This document shows positions 1-10,393 of a stretch of 64,000 nucleotides of DNA, in pieces. Source of the stretch: Phytophthora hibernalis (taxonomy: Eukaryota; Oomycota; Peronosporomycetes; Peronosporales; Peronosporaceae); assembly GCA_012656075.1 (NCBI GenBank), contig JAAKBF010000131.1:62001-126000 (forward strand), written 5' to 3'. Both the position numbers and the translations under genes were made by a program. A model generated the notes under the pieces. The model ran no database searches, was not told the origin of the DNA, and saw nothing but the letters and a program-made list of their open reading frames with translations. The stretch's first letter is position 1, and each line of letters opens with the position of its first letter.

Positions 1-107
1 CAGGTGCCGTACGTCGGGTCGCTGATGTTGTACACGGACACGGCGCCGGACGCCTGCGCCACGGCGACGAACTGCGCGGCAGCTGCGAGCGCCAACCATC
101 TCTTCAT
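1..107 (-). CDS. Secreted protein of unknown function (5' part only)
   Basis: An ATG on the minus strand at 107 opens a frame that runs off the left edge, giving 35 complete codons. It begins MKRWLALAAAAQFVAVAQAS, a typical signal peptide: a Lys/Arg pair, an Ala/Leu/Val-rich core and an AQA-type cleavage site near residue 19. The mature part starts GAVSVYNISDPTYGT. So the product is probably exported. Too little of the mature protein is present to name a family, and no RXLR motif falls in the visible part. The 5' flank (108-300) shows no competing upstream start. Confidence 0.6.
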   Translation of the reverse strand, partial: MKRWLALAAAAQFVAVAQASGAVSVYNISDPTYGT

Positions 108-1375
108 GGTGCGACTGCGGTGGGTTCTGTTGTGTCGGCTGGGGTGGGGGTATACCGCTCTGGGGCAGGTGGCGAACGATGGGAAGGAGGAATACGCCAA
201 GCCACTAAATACTGGAGCTCGTTCGCCTATCTCGAGCTTTCGGTTGTGAACGATGCAGCGAACCTCCAGGTCTGAGCTGGCTCGAGGTGAGGGATGGGGC
301 GGTTAAATAGATGAGAAAGTGAAAATGAATAGGTTGTGGTATCGCATGATAGTGAAATCAAATATTTTGTCTAAATGACTTGCGATACTACATAATTAAC
401 ATAATTGGATACGGTACTGTCAGTGAATATTAGAAGAATGAGGCATACTGAAGCTCATAGTAATCTGAAAATTGTGGTGTCAGCTGCGGCCCGCAACGGC
501 TGACAAGTTCATTCACGGCGTTGAAACCAGACAGGTTCAGCTAGCTGTTGATAAGATCGATCCCGACTTGGCAACCTGTCGACGTCGTGATGGCTCACGG
601 CTGAGATGGATATGGCCCCCTCCGCATTGGCCGTCATTCATGGCATCAATTTCGCTGTACTGCAGGACTGAGATCCGCGGAGGAATCGAGGATAGAGACT
701 TTGAAGCCGTGGGGCTCAGCTGGCTACTCTGACATATCAAGGCGATTGCCACGCGTATAGGTCCCGTCCTCACGAATCATGGGCAAAATTTATCTTGTGC
801 CTTCCATCAGCATTTCCAATGGCGAGGACGGATTCCGATTCGGGCCGATGGACTCCATGATGGAGTCTGGAGTCTCCATCATGGAGAGGACAACAAGTCT
901 TGTGCACAGACTTGCCCTTTTCAGTCGTCTTTCCGCCGCCCGTCAAACACATCGCGCGCGGATTGCTGGCCTCCATCGTCGCTCGCTGATGGCGTCAGCT
1001 CGCAGAGTGCGCCTCATTAACGTTAATGAAGTGTCATGGCCATGGAGATAAGGTTGACGCTCGTGATTTCGAGCTGCTGCAGATGGTTCCCAAGCTCGCG
1101 GAGCTTGACAAGCGCGCGACCAGATGCCGGTACAGTAACAACGGCAGAGGAAATTCTCGTCACGTGTGTGCGTTTCAAACTGCAGTCGAAACGTGATTGA
1201 ACGTGAGGCTGAAGCTAAAGCAACAACGGATGCGACAACTTTCTCGGAGTTGCTCCCAGGTGCGTGCGTAGCGGTCGTCTCGCGGGCGCTCAGCTCACGG
1301 ACGAGCGACTTCGTACCTAGCCAGCTTGGTATTATAAAATACTTGTACTAATGTTACCGACTTCCTCGGCTTATT
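108..1375. other. Intergenic, nothing recognised
   Basis: Open frames here are short, unrelated to any family I know, and not supported by splice signals. The sequence is mixed in composition, with a short Gly/Asp-like coding-looking patch at 780-1050 that has no start context or homologue I recognise. I see no RNA gene. Confidence 0.5.
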
Positions 1376-2630
1376 GTGGTCCACTAAAAGGTGTCCGGAC
1401 CAGGGTTCGGTAGTAGTGGCTATTTTGGATTACCGGTAGTAGTGCTAATGCTAATACTAACGAGATCTGGAAACGGACCTTTGCATTAGCATTAGTACAG
1501 TGCTACCCCTAGTTATGCGCAGTGGGTTCAGCAAAGTGATTTTAGAAGGATTAGATATAGAACACCAATAATGCAGCGATTTGGTTAAAAATTGCAATTA
1601 TTTCTAAACTTATTTGACGGGGATTGGATTATCGAGGTGCGCATAACGAGGGGTAGCACTGTACATGTAGTTAGGCTAGAGCGTTAGTATTAGTACTAAT
1701 AGTACTACTAATGCTCAACTAACGCTACTATTAACGCGCTGCTTTCCAGATACGATGCTTGCTTTCTTCCATGCCCCGGAGCTCAAGACAATTTTGGCGC
1801 AGTACCAGTTGGCGATGAGCTCACTCATTGTCGGTCCTTCAGCGCAGCGAGCTCGTAGCGAATGATCCTACCGAAATGACTCGTTCTTGAAAAGCCGTTG
1901 AACAGACCCGCCCTAACCAAGTGTGAGCAAGTTTTACAATCGAAGGACATTTATCTTGTCTAAATTCGGCAAGCCAGATGTACATGTACACGTCGATTTG
2001 ATGACAAAACTGCTCCACTTTCCAGAAATGAACGTGTCCCTGTTTCTTTTTTGCTTGCTGAACTTGAGTATGCATTTTTCAAACGCTTCTTTGTTAGGGT
2101 ACTAACTCCTCCAGATCACTACATGTAAGTCTATAGAACCTGCGCGTTTGTCGTCTTAATTTTAACGTGAAGGAGGTACAGCAGAAAGCACATGTACACT
2201 TTTACCTTTCCGAGAGAGCCACGTCCGTTCAGGTGCACAGCTCGTTACTGCAAAGTGGTGCACTGGACTCTTATAAACGCTGCACGGAGATGCACGGCCT
2301 CCCAGGAACAAACACTCTTGGTACAGCTCATGGATTGATTCGCATACGAAGGCAAGCGAGGGATAAGAGAAATGAAAGCGGGAGAAGGCATCAAATCACC
2401 CACCATGCGCGGCCTTTGAAGATCCTTCTATGGGTATCAGGATAGTAGTACTAATAGCACTACTAACGCTCTTTTTCGACTACTAATTTGATTAGCTCTA
2501 CTAACGGCTTCACTTGAGTTTGTTATCATTATCATTAGTAGTAGTAGTGATATTAGCACTACTATAAAAACACTACTAATGAGCTTACTACTACCGAGCC
2601 CTTATCCGGACACCAGTACAGTGTACCACC
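1376..2630. mobile_element. About 1.25 kb non-autonomous DNA transposon with imperfect terminal inverted repeats
   Basis: The left end (1376-1417) and the reverse complement of the right end (2588-2630) align as GTGGTNCACT, a 4-5 base gap, then GGTGTCCGGA, and on through CTCGGTAGTAG-like sequence, with about 37 of 41 aligned positions matching. Inside both ends lie degenerate AGTAGT/CTAAT arrays (1411-1460 and 2440-2595). No transposase frame is present, so it would depend on an enzyme made elsewhere. The right end is followed by TA. A 164-bp MITE is nested inside. The superfamily is uncertain; the CCGGATAAGG-like terminus recalls pogo/Tigger elements. Confidence 0.55.
1498..1661. mobile_element. 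164-bp MITE with 24-bp terminal inverted repeats and TA flanks
   Basis: It starts CAGTGCTACCCCTAGTTATG at 1498 and ends with the inverted copy at 1638-1661; the 24-base arms match at 23 positions. TA flanks both sides (1496-1497 and 1662-1663), the target duplication of Tc1/mariner/pogo elements. CAGT termini followed by an ACCCCTCGTTATG-like stretch also resemble pogo/Tigger ends. The AT-rich interior codes for nothing. It lies inside the larger inverted-repeat element 1376-2630, so it inserted later. Confidence 0.75.
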
Positions 2631-2928
2631 CTGAAAAAGTCTACTGCTAGCAGTATTAATACCGGTATTGGAGTCCAATGTCGTGTTGGGCGATGCAGGG
2701 ATTGATAGTCAAACCACATGAATATTCGAATGAATATTAATATTCATATTTGGTCTGGTTACCCCATATTAATACATGTGTAATAAATAGCTTTGAGGTT
2801 AACTTATTTATATAATACCATTACCGGTATTAATAAAATAATTCCTCGATCGCATTTTATGCAACATGATGTAACGATCGTGTGTCACGGATCGAATTGA
2901 TAGCGACAGATCTCCTCGAGGCTCGAGC

Positions 2929-4540
2929 ATGACGACCCGCGCACTGCTGCTGTTGCTGGCGGCGCTGCTTGTCGTCTTCACCGCCCCCGCGTCGTCGCAA
3001 CCACCCACAGAACCCCGACGATAACTTGCCACAATGGGATTTCTGGCCGCCGCTCATCGGTGGCGCACGCTTCACAGGCAAGTTCCTGTCCTCGGCGCCT
3101 GGCGGCATCCACCTGCGCCGCCAAAGCTTCGAGTCTATCGACCTCTTCCAGCTGCAGGAAAACGCGGCCAGCATCAATGCACTGCTGTATGGTAGCGTAC
3201 TGCTCCGCCCAGTCTTCCTGTCGGATCTGAGCGCGGACTCCGCCGTCCAAGCGGCGTTCCAGGCGGCCGTGAAGGCCATCAACACGCAGGCCAGTGTCCA
3301 CGTGTCGCCGGAGATTCAATTGGTGCAGGCGACTGTGTTCCCGCTCAAGGTGACGGGAGACAATGGCGAGTCGGAGATGTCCATCCTGCAGGACAACGCA
3401 GGCGCCAACAACCAGATGTACCGCTTCACGAGTCAGGTGACGTTCGGCTTCAACTTCTACCTGACGCTGGAAGACGCCAAATTCAATTTGAGGCACCGTA
3501 TGGTGGTGGCGCTGGACCGAGAGGCGGAACACAATCTGTTGCAGCACACGTTTGCTCCGTTGGATCCTTTGCCTAATGCAGACGTGGATGACGCTGAATG
3601 CGGCCTTGATAGTGAAGATGAGTGCATGGCGCCTCCTACAGGACCACGCATCTTGTCGTACAATGTCTGGAACACCAACCCGTCGTCGGACGTGTACGGT
3701 GCTGTTCGTCGGTGGGATCAGTACACCAAACGGCTCGACCATCTTGTGAAGTTCGTGAAAGAAGCACGGGCCGGCGTTGTCGGCTTCCAAGAGGTGCGCT
3801 TCGATGGCGTCTTTGGAGAACCAGGCAACCATGCGCAGGTGAAGCACCTCGCGGATCGCCTACCAGGGTACCAATACGTGTACCAAGCGGCCATGAGCTA
3901 CTTGAACACGAGAATGCCCTACGAGCGCATCGAAGAGGGCCCTGCTATTTTCTCGAAGTATCCTATTGTTTCGACCGACTACTTACTGCTGAGCCGCGAC
4001 CCGAACGATCCGAATGACTCCCACCAGCGGCTGTGTCTCCATGCAGTGATAGATTATCCGCAGTGGGGTGAAATTGATGTGTACGTGACTCACTTATCGC
4101 TGAGTGAGCGATCAAGAGAGCAGACGAAGGTTGAAATCTGGGAGTATGTGCGCCAAGGCAAGGGCAAAACGCAGGTGCTACTCGGGGATCTGAATTCGGA
4201 GCCGCACTCTCTTGGTATTCGCTTCCTCAGTGGCGAAGCCGAGTTGCTTGGACAGACCACAGACATGAAGGACGCGTGGTTGGAGGCGCATGAAGAAGCT
4301 GAGCCTCGGTCCAGCGACCTGGACGACCGTCAACATAAATTTACGTTCCCCAGCGACAACCCGTCAAAGCGTATCGACTTCGTGCTGTACCGTGGCGAAG
4401 GCCAAGTCAAAGAGTGCGAGATTGTCGGCCAGGATCCTACAGAAGACACCAAAAACTTTCCGGATGATGTCGGAATGCTCCACCCCTCTAGCCCAGTGTA
4501 TGCGTCTGATCACCGAGGCGTTGTCGTCGAGTTTGAATGA
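2929..4540 (+). CDS. Secreted endonuclease/exonuclease/phosphatase (DNase-I-fold) family protein
   Basis: The ATG at 2929 encodes a clear signal peptide (MTTRALLLLLAALLVVF, cleavage near ASS-Q). The body is read one frame later, from about 3012 to the stop at 4540. Removing one C from the CCCC run at 3012-3015 joins them smoothly as PPTEPDDNLPQWDF, giving about 536 residues. The DNase-I-fold motifs come in order: ILSYNVWNTN (about 240), VGFQEVRFD (about 285), LLGDLNSEP (about 418), KRIDFVLY (about 478) and ASDHRG (about 523). These supply the metal-binding Asn/Glu and the catalytic Asp/Asn and His. The substrate could be nucleic acid or a phospholipid; motifs do not decide. Residues 30-230 are an extra N-terminal region. 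A body-only start at 2969 would lose the export signal. Confidence 0.8.
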
Positions 4541-4778
4541 GCACAAGTACATTAGCCGGGCTCTGAAAGAATGCTCATAGATCGTTTGTTGACTTGCGCT
4601 ACATAACCTTGAGAGAAAACGCGTCCATATAGAGTGCAACCGTGTCTTCGAGCACGGGAATCGTTTAGTAGAGCACGATAGAAGAACGATCGAAATTCAA
4701 GCACGTCAGAGGCCGCGCCAGCGCCAAGCAATAAAGTATACATCAACTATCTGGCTGTAGCAACTTTATACTGCCGCC

Positions 4779-5397
4779 TTACCACCCTTCTCGGGTCGCC
4801 TTCAATGAAGCCTGCTTAAACAGCGCATTTTGTTCAGCTAGCAGCTCGTCCCGCGAGGAACTTTTCGCAGCGGCCTTCCGCGACGCTATCAGCTGCTTCT
4901 TCTTCTGCAATGGTAATACAATATCAACGTCCCAAAAGCTTTCGTCAGCAATCAAGCAACATGTAATGCCAATACATACTTGCACACCTGCGTCTCGAGC
5001 TCCAGCGACCCCTGAAGCTCCTTCATTTCTGCTGCGTAACGTTCCATCCCGAGATTCTGTCATCCACACGCAGCAACATGAGTAAACCACACCCCAACAC
5101 GACACAAAACCCTTCCATGGACACCTCTAGCGCAGTCGCCACATGCTCCTGCGAGAGGCGATAGTTCTCCTTCTTGGCCGCACTCTCGGCCACTGTATTC
5201 GCCTCCTGTCCAACCAGCCGCAGGAACTCTGCCAGCAATAGAACGTTCTCAGCACAGAGCTCAACTCCAGTCACTAGGGGTTGTCTACCGCCTGCACACT
5301 CAGTGGACCAGTCCACCGCCTCCTCAGAGATCGACACGTCGTCACCCACCACCTCGCGCAGCAGCTTCTCGATCGCTCCTTTCGGCAGCGCGGCCAT
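4779..5397 (-). CDS. DR1: DR1 / NC2-beta, histone-fold repressor subunit
   Basis: Three exons on the minus strand: 5397-5125, 5056-4988 and 4904-4779, giving 155 residues. The introns (68 and 83 bases) have GT-AG ends. NC2-beta pairs with NC2-alpha, binds TBP on promoter DNA and blocks TFIIB/TFIIA entry in the nucleus. Diagnostic features are the histone-fold start LPKGAIEKLLREVV, the alpha-2/alpha-3 stretch FLRLVGQEANTVAESA to LSQEHVATALE, exon 2 NLGMERYAAEMKEL, and the C-terminus DELLAEQNALFKQASLKA ending in GW, which matches the DR1 tail LLRQQQELFAKA...W. Exon 1 carries 16 extra residues (DWSTECAGG to VTG) where helix alpha-2 should run on unbroken; no in-phase GT-AG pair removes them. It is transcribed divergently from the membrane protein at 5485. 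Confidence 0.88.
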
Positions 5398-5484
5398 AAT
5401 TTGTATCTGGAGTGGTCCTCAGTTAATTCCGATGAGGAGTGATGGTTCCAACTTCATTGTTGAAGTGGTAACTTCACTTCAACA
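5398..5484. promoter_or_regulatory. Bidirectional promoter with a 13-bp perfect inverted repeat
   Basis: Only 87 bases separate the DR1-like start (5397, minus) from the membrane-protein start (5485, plus), so both promoters must share this stretch. CATTGTTGAAGTG at 5455-5467 and CACTTCAACAATG at 5475-5487 form a perfect inverted repeat with a 7-base loop. The right arm contains the start codon of the plus-strand gene. It could be a dimeric operator or a hairpin in the 5' end of the mRNA. Confidence 0.5.
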
Positions 5485-7370
5485 ATGGGGCGGCAGGCGG
5501 TCATTCCGCATCGAAGTGCGCGCGCCTCGGACGACGAGAAGGACGGTGCGTACTGGGGCTGCGAGCTCGTGGACCCGTCCCGATGCCGCCAGGTGAGTCG
5601 CTTCTGGCTGGAGAAGGCGCTCGTACTCTCCGACGGCGTGCAGCTCTTCGCGCTCATGTGGCAGCTGTCGCAGCCGTGGCCGTGGCCCGCGCGCTGGCTG
5701 GAGGCCACTCGCTGGACGAACGCATTCACGCTCGACTGGTTCAGCTTCCGAGCCACGGGCGCCGCCATGGGCTCCACGTCGCAGTCCTTCTCGCTCTGGG
5801 GGAGATGCCCCACTATTGGCTCTACGCGTTACTGTGGGCGATGGTGCCGTGGAGCGCCGTGTTGGTGCTACACGTAGCTAAAATACGATGGACTAGACAG
5901 GGAGGAGCGACTTTTTGCTGCTTCGTGTCGAGTGGGAGAACGTGCTGCTGCAGATGTTGCAGTTCCTGTATGTGCCGGTTGGGCTGGCAGTGCTACGACT
6001 GGTGAACTGTGACACCGATGGGCAGGTGTCGGTGGACTCGACGGGGATGCGCTGCGGGGAAACGGGTCACGTCGTTGCTGTGATCGTAGTGACTTGTGGC
6101 TTGGGCGGCAGCTTTCTCATCGGCTTGCCGTGGATGTTGCATCGTTGCATTCGTGAATCCATAGTACACTCAAGTGTTGACAAGCACGATCGGTTCGTGC
6201 AAGGGAAGGAGCTTGAATTTATACTTGGCACGTCGGACACGTATCTCGAGCTGTACATGCCGCAGTATTCGTCTTATCGCAGACACTCGGTGGAGATGCC
6301 CATGCAAATGTGCATGCTGAAGCTGGCGTTGATGGTTGTGTTCTCGATTTTGCGGTCGCCGCCACCTTCAAAGGCAAATCAGGGAGTGCAGGGGTCTCTC
6401 TTCTTTTGCGTCGGTGGGTATGGCGGTGTACCGAACGTGGCGATACCGGTATCGCTGTATTTCGACGTCTTACTTAGCGATCCTGGTCGACTGGATGCTT
6501 GTCGCCAACGGCGTATTTGGTAAGTGCATGTTTTCTTTTCACGTATTGTGAAATGCTGACTATATCTTGCCCCATGGTTATTAGTGTTGCTGTGCGCAAA
6601 TGGCGTTCGCAGTGCGCTCACGGTCTCAACGTCCGTGACCTCATCGTTGACTTTCTTGAATTTATGCTTTTTAGTCTTGATCGGCTTGATGGGATTGCGC
6701 GATGTGGTACTATTGAATTTCTACCCTCAGATAGCAATAACCAAGGAATTTGGCTGGCCAACAAATGGACAGATGAAGGAAATTGTGGACTACGGACCGA
6801 AAGTGGCGTCTTGGGTGAAAGCGATCCATGAGGCGCAAAGTACTATTCTGGAATCTCTCCTCGTTATACCATCCATGCGATCTTATGAAGGTTTGAAAAC
6901 TGTGTTGGGCCAAATTGAGCACTGTCACGAAGAAGCCGCTGGCGCTGACCATCCGCTAATGGTAGGATACAATGCATTGCGATTGTTTTCATTGTTTTCA
7001 TTGTTAACCGTTGAATTTGCAGAGTCAGCTCTACGATCTCTCGTTATATGTCAACGAACACTATGTGGAGGCGGTAGCATCCAGTCCTTTTCACCGGAGC
7101 GGGTTTCCGGCTAAAGATCTTGCTAACCTCAGTGGTGTGCTACAGCGCCGAAATGATCGTCAGCTACTTCGATCAACGCGAAGCCAACGCGTGTTGAGAA
7201 AGCTGCATATTGCTAGGAGCTGGTCACGACGAGCACAACCATCTGTAAACGTTGAGTGGGGCCGAAAGCGTAGTTCAACTCATATTCAGGAATTTTTGGA
7301 TGCAGAATCGCATTGTCAGCAGCAGGTTGTTGAAGCTACTGCGCCAACGGATTGGAAAGCTGTGAAGTGA
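5485..7370 (+). CDS. Multi-pass transmembrane protein, oomycete-type, function unknown
   Basis: Exons 5485-6519, 6585-6961 and 7023-7370. Both introns are GT-AG (65 and 61 bases), with donors GTAAGT and GTAGGA, and phases agree. About seven hydrophobic segments can be seen, including YWLYALLWAMVPWSAVLVL, LQFLYVPVGLAVLRLV, VIVVTCGLGGSFLIGL, CMLKLALMVVFSIL, LAILVDWMLVANGVF and LNLCFLVLIGLMGL. The C-terminal third is basic and cytoplasm-like (RSWSRRAQPSVNVEWGRKR). Exon 1 needs four single-base corrections, each at or near a homopolymer: G5 near 5802 (one short), A4 near 5880, T5 near 5914 and a run near 6380 (each one long). The frame stays open past the TGA at 7368 (see 7371-7637). I do not recognise the family and infer only a membrane location. 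Confidence 0.65.
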
Positions 7371-7637
7371 ATTCTGTCTTTTGCTAGATGCCAGGACGGC
7401 GAGAGCAGCTCCTCTGAATTGCTTATCTCGGCAAGACGCTGGGGGTGCGTGCAAACAACTCTTTCTCTTGGTGGGAAGAGTGATGAGCAGTATTTTTCGT
7501 TGGAAAAGGCCAAGCAACACGGTATTCAAGGAGGAATAGTATCGTGTGGGGATGCAGTCAACATCATGGCAATTGCACGAGCGCTTGCAGTATCTGACAG
7601 CTTCAGAACCTTGGAAATATCCAGAGGTCGGAATTAA
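7371..7637 (+). CDS. Possible C-terminal extension of the membrane-protein gene
   Basis: In the same frame as the last exon of the upstream gene, an open stretch follows the TGA at 7368-7370 and ends at 7637. It reads ILSFARCQDGESSSSELL, then a stretch ending DAVNIMAIARALAVSD and LEISRGRN. The composition is protein-like, with no internal stop over 88 codons. If the TGA were TGG, the join would read DWKAVKWILSFARCQDG. Alternatives are a true stop followed by chance coding potential, or a separate small gene; no good start codon lies at the front. Confidence 0.35.
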   Translation: MLSFARCQDGESSSSELLISARRWGCVQTTLSLGGKSDEQYFSLEKAKQHGIQGGIVSCGDAVNIMAIARALAVSDSFRTLEISRGRN

Positions 7638-9668
7638 ATCGAACAATACAATAATTAATTGTGTTTTCCAATAAAAATATGTATTACCGGTATTGGGGTT
7701 CGTCGATTCCAATACAATATTATATTGCCACAATAAATACTGCAAAAGTATTTTTTAAATAACACCGGTTGCCTCTAACCCGCCCTTTTCGCCATATTTT
7801 GTCGGTGATTGGAAAGACAACATATTCCGGTCTTTTAAAAAGTATAAACAGTGCTACACCATTAGCAAGCTTAGTACAAGCTGTTTTGATCTGGCCTATT
7901 GTCTACTTCATAACCTGTGGTGGGGTAGCACACTAACTCGTTGAAAACGACACCTCGGGTGGTTGTCCGTGTGTCCTGCACTGCCGGAGGGAGGGGCGGA
8001 TCCCACCATATCATAACCGAGGCAAAGAGTAGTACGACCAATCAAACTCTTGTCAGTCAGCCGCTGACTCAGCGCGGTTCGCTGCAGCACGTTCACAGCA
8101 ACCTGGTCCAGCATAAACACGTACCCACAGCGCCACATACTGCCGATGGCGAGCTTGTCGCTGTCAGCGGTGGACCCAAGCTGTGCATGATCGCAGCGAG
8201 TTGTGCCAGGCAGTTTCTCTTGAAGAGGAGATCTCTCCATAAGGAGCACTTCAAGTTGTGTCCCACATCCCACACCGGTTGCTACAGGCAAGCCGTCCAT
8301 GATTGCAGCATCGTGCCCCCTTTAATAGATTGGATAAGCGTTTTGATTAAACCCCGTAAACACCACCCTGGTGTCATGTGACCTGGCGGAGCTCGTGCTA
8401 GAGGACAACACATACTATATGTATTTCGTTAGTTGGGTCGAAACTGGAAGTTGAATGTAGCCATGTCGAGCTCAAACTTTTGCGCTTCGAGCAGCAATGC
8501 CCCTGAAAGCGGAATTGCGCTTAGATGTAGTGCATGTAGTAGATTAGCACTACCGGCATAAGCGTTGTAGTTATAACGTTAGTGTATGGAAATCAGTGGA
8601 GAAGCGGTAGGAATTTTGGCTAGCGTTAGCTTGCTTTTTACGTGAACTTTACAAAAGGTAATTCTGTTGACTAAGATGCATGCATCAAATATCAGATGCA
8701 ATAAGATCCTTCCACCTCTAAAAATGCATGCATCAAACCAACAGTACCCGCGTCATTATTCCGTCAGGAACGCCTGGGGCGAGAGGAAGATGAAGTAGTG
8801 GAATACGCGTTTATGTAACAATACAATATAAATTGCGGCAATATTTATTACTGCTTCGCCAGGAATTGCAATTTTTATTATTGAGATGACGGCTGTTCAA
8901 TACAATATCATACTGAATTGGCGGACCTCTGGAAATATCCGATAGTACGTGCCCTAACATTTGACTGGTTTGCTTTCAGTGCTAAGCTTACCTGAAGTAA
9001 TAATGGAAATGTGCTACCGCTCTACATGTAGTGTATTGGCCGTCCCACCGAAAACTAAAGTCACGTCGAGACTAATAGCGCCACAGAACGGCTTTCAAAC
9101 TGTTCAAAGAAGACAACCACATTTGAAGTGACAAATTGTTTTTATATTTGCGATGTCCTCGTTTTCCGTGATGTAAAGACCACAAAACTCGTAGGGGTCC
9201 ACCGGGATGGCTTCCTCGACTCTGGTTTGGGCTTGGCGTTAACTGTTGCGAGAACTTCGAGTTGGCTGCTTCCGGTGGCAACTGGGACCAAGTTCAATCT
9301 TCACTAGCCATTAAATGCGGACCAGAAGCGAAGCCCGAGCCTCAGCAGCCCAAATGTAGGGCTTGGAAAGCATCCAGAATGCGCTGGGCTAGCAACCAGT
9401 GCCAGCCGGACTGTCGTCGGTAACAGGCGGCTAGAGCAAAATCAACCTGTATGTTCAACCTGCATGTTCAACAGCAAGAATTTAGCAAGGAGATAACTTT
9501 CAAAACAATCAGATCTCATTTTACCGAGCAATACGACTTGAACGAGAACGTCGACGGCATCTTGCCCGAGTCCGCAAGTTATCCTCTTAAGTGCTACCAA
9601 CAATAAGTCACAACTTATTGCGACATAGTAGAACCTGCATAATCCAACGACCAAATATGGAGACACGA
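7638..9668. other. AT-rich intergenic region, no gene recognised
   Basis: Contains scattered short repeats such as AATACAATAT (near 7712, 8820 and 8899) and a weak inverted pair (GTGCTACACC near 7852, GGGGTAGCAC near 7921) that may be a decayed MITE. An open minus frame at 7908-8300 looks partly protein-like but matches nothing I can name. Confidence 0.45.
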
Positions 9669-9722
9669 AGCCGAACTGCCGCACAACACCACACAGGTGT
9701 TGTGCGTCGTTAGTTCGGCTTC
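9669..9722. repeat. Imperfect hairpin at the end of an LTR fragment
   Basis: AAGCCGAACTGCCGCACAAC at 9669 and the inverse near 9697-9722 pair over 23 of 26 positions with a 3-base gap and a short loop. The right arm is the terminal sequence of the LTR fragment that begins at 9698. The left arm is therefore an inverted copy of the same LTR end. Confidence 0.55.
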
Positions 9723-10223
9723 CACACAACAGCACAACAATCCGCCGAGTCAGGTCGGCGATGTTGGGCTTGCGCAGGGTTCCTGTCGGTTCGCTTTGCG
9801 GTTCGCCCCAGCCGGGGTTCAGTTGAGTGTTGTTCCCGACGGGTAACAAGCTCCAAACTCTCCAGAGACTCGCCTGAGCGGGGCAGTCTCCGTGCAAAAC
9901 CCTGTGCCTTCCACCAAAGGACGGACGGCAGCGCGCGAGCGCGTTTACAGGTCACCAGGAGCAGATTACGCCCAGCTAGGAGATTACGGTGTCCTGGGTT
10001 GTGCAGACCCACCGGTTCGTCGAATCGACGAGGCTTGTCTTCGCTCGGTAGCGAGAAGTGCCCACCCCGGGCCGACCTTGATCTCTTGGCGCTATTTGAC
10101 GGCTGCGATGTATCCACTTGGCGGTGTATCCACTTGATCCTCTTGAGTGCGATGTATCCACTTGGTCTAGCTTAGGCATCCCTAGTGTAGGGTTACCCAA
10201 AATCTGGATTTCCCTACACCACA
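9698..10223 (-). mobile_element. LTR fragment of the Gypsy B family
   Basis: About 400 bases (9706-10105) match 50874-51265, which lies in the 5' LTR of Gypsy B, and the last 50 (10174-10223) match 51698-51747. In minus orientation it starts TGTGGTGTAGGGAAATCC, like the B LTR. The middle differs: here 10106-10165 carries three copies of a GATGTATCCACTTG unit, whereas B has about 430 other bases. There is no clear target duplication and no adjoining pol gene. Sequence just outside (ACTGCCCCGGGC) is also seen beside the LTR ending at 53414. Confidence 0.65.
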
Positions 10224-10393
10224 ACTGCCCCGGGCGTGATACGAGTCAGGCTGGTGAGTGTCTCGACCATCACTCCGCTCTCCAACTTTCCTTCGGTTGG
10301 AAATCTCGTCGAGTCAAGTGCTATCATCTTCAGGAAGCCCGTCTAGGACACCACTGCTTCTCTCGCTGACCAGGTAAGCTTCCCGCGCTTGGC

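Noticed and set aside
4..1351. Several open frames of 60-90 codons near the left end
   Set aside because: Short, overlapping on both strands, no family motifs, no splice or start context. Most likely chance.
2971..3010. A 40-base GT-AG intron to join the signal peptide to the hydrolase body
   Set aside because: It fits the phase but is shorter than usual introns here (61-83) and would delete the signal cleavage site; a one-base change in the CCCC run is simpler.
7850..7931. Possible 80-bp MITE (GTGCTACACC ... GGGGTAGCAC)
   Set aside because: Arms match over only about 10 bases with mismatches and no clear target duplication.
7908..8300. 130-codon minus-strand frame
   Set aside because: Partly protein-like but no motif I can name and an equally long frame lies opposite; not supportable as a gene.
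10224..10250. ACTGCCCCGGGC after the LTR as a primer-binding site for the coiled-coil gene
   Set aside because: It does not start with TGG, so it does not complement a tRNA CCA end. Reversed it reads as a possible polypurine tract instead, but no matching element is attached.
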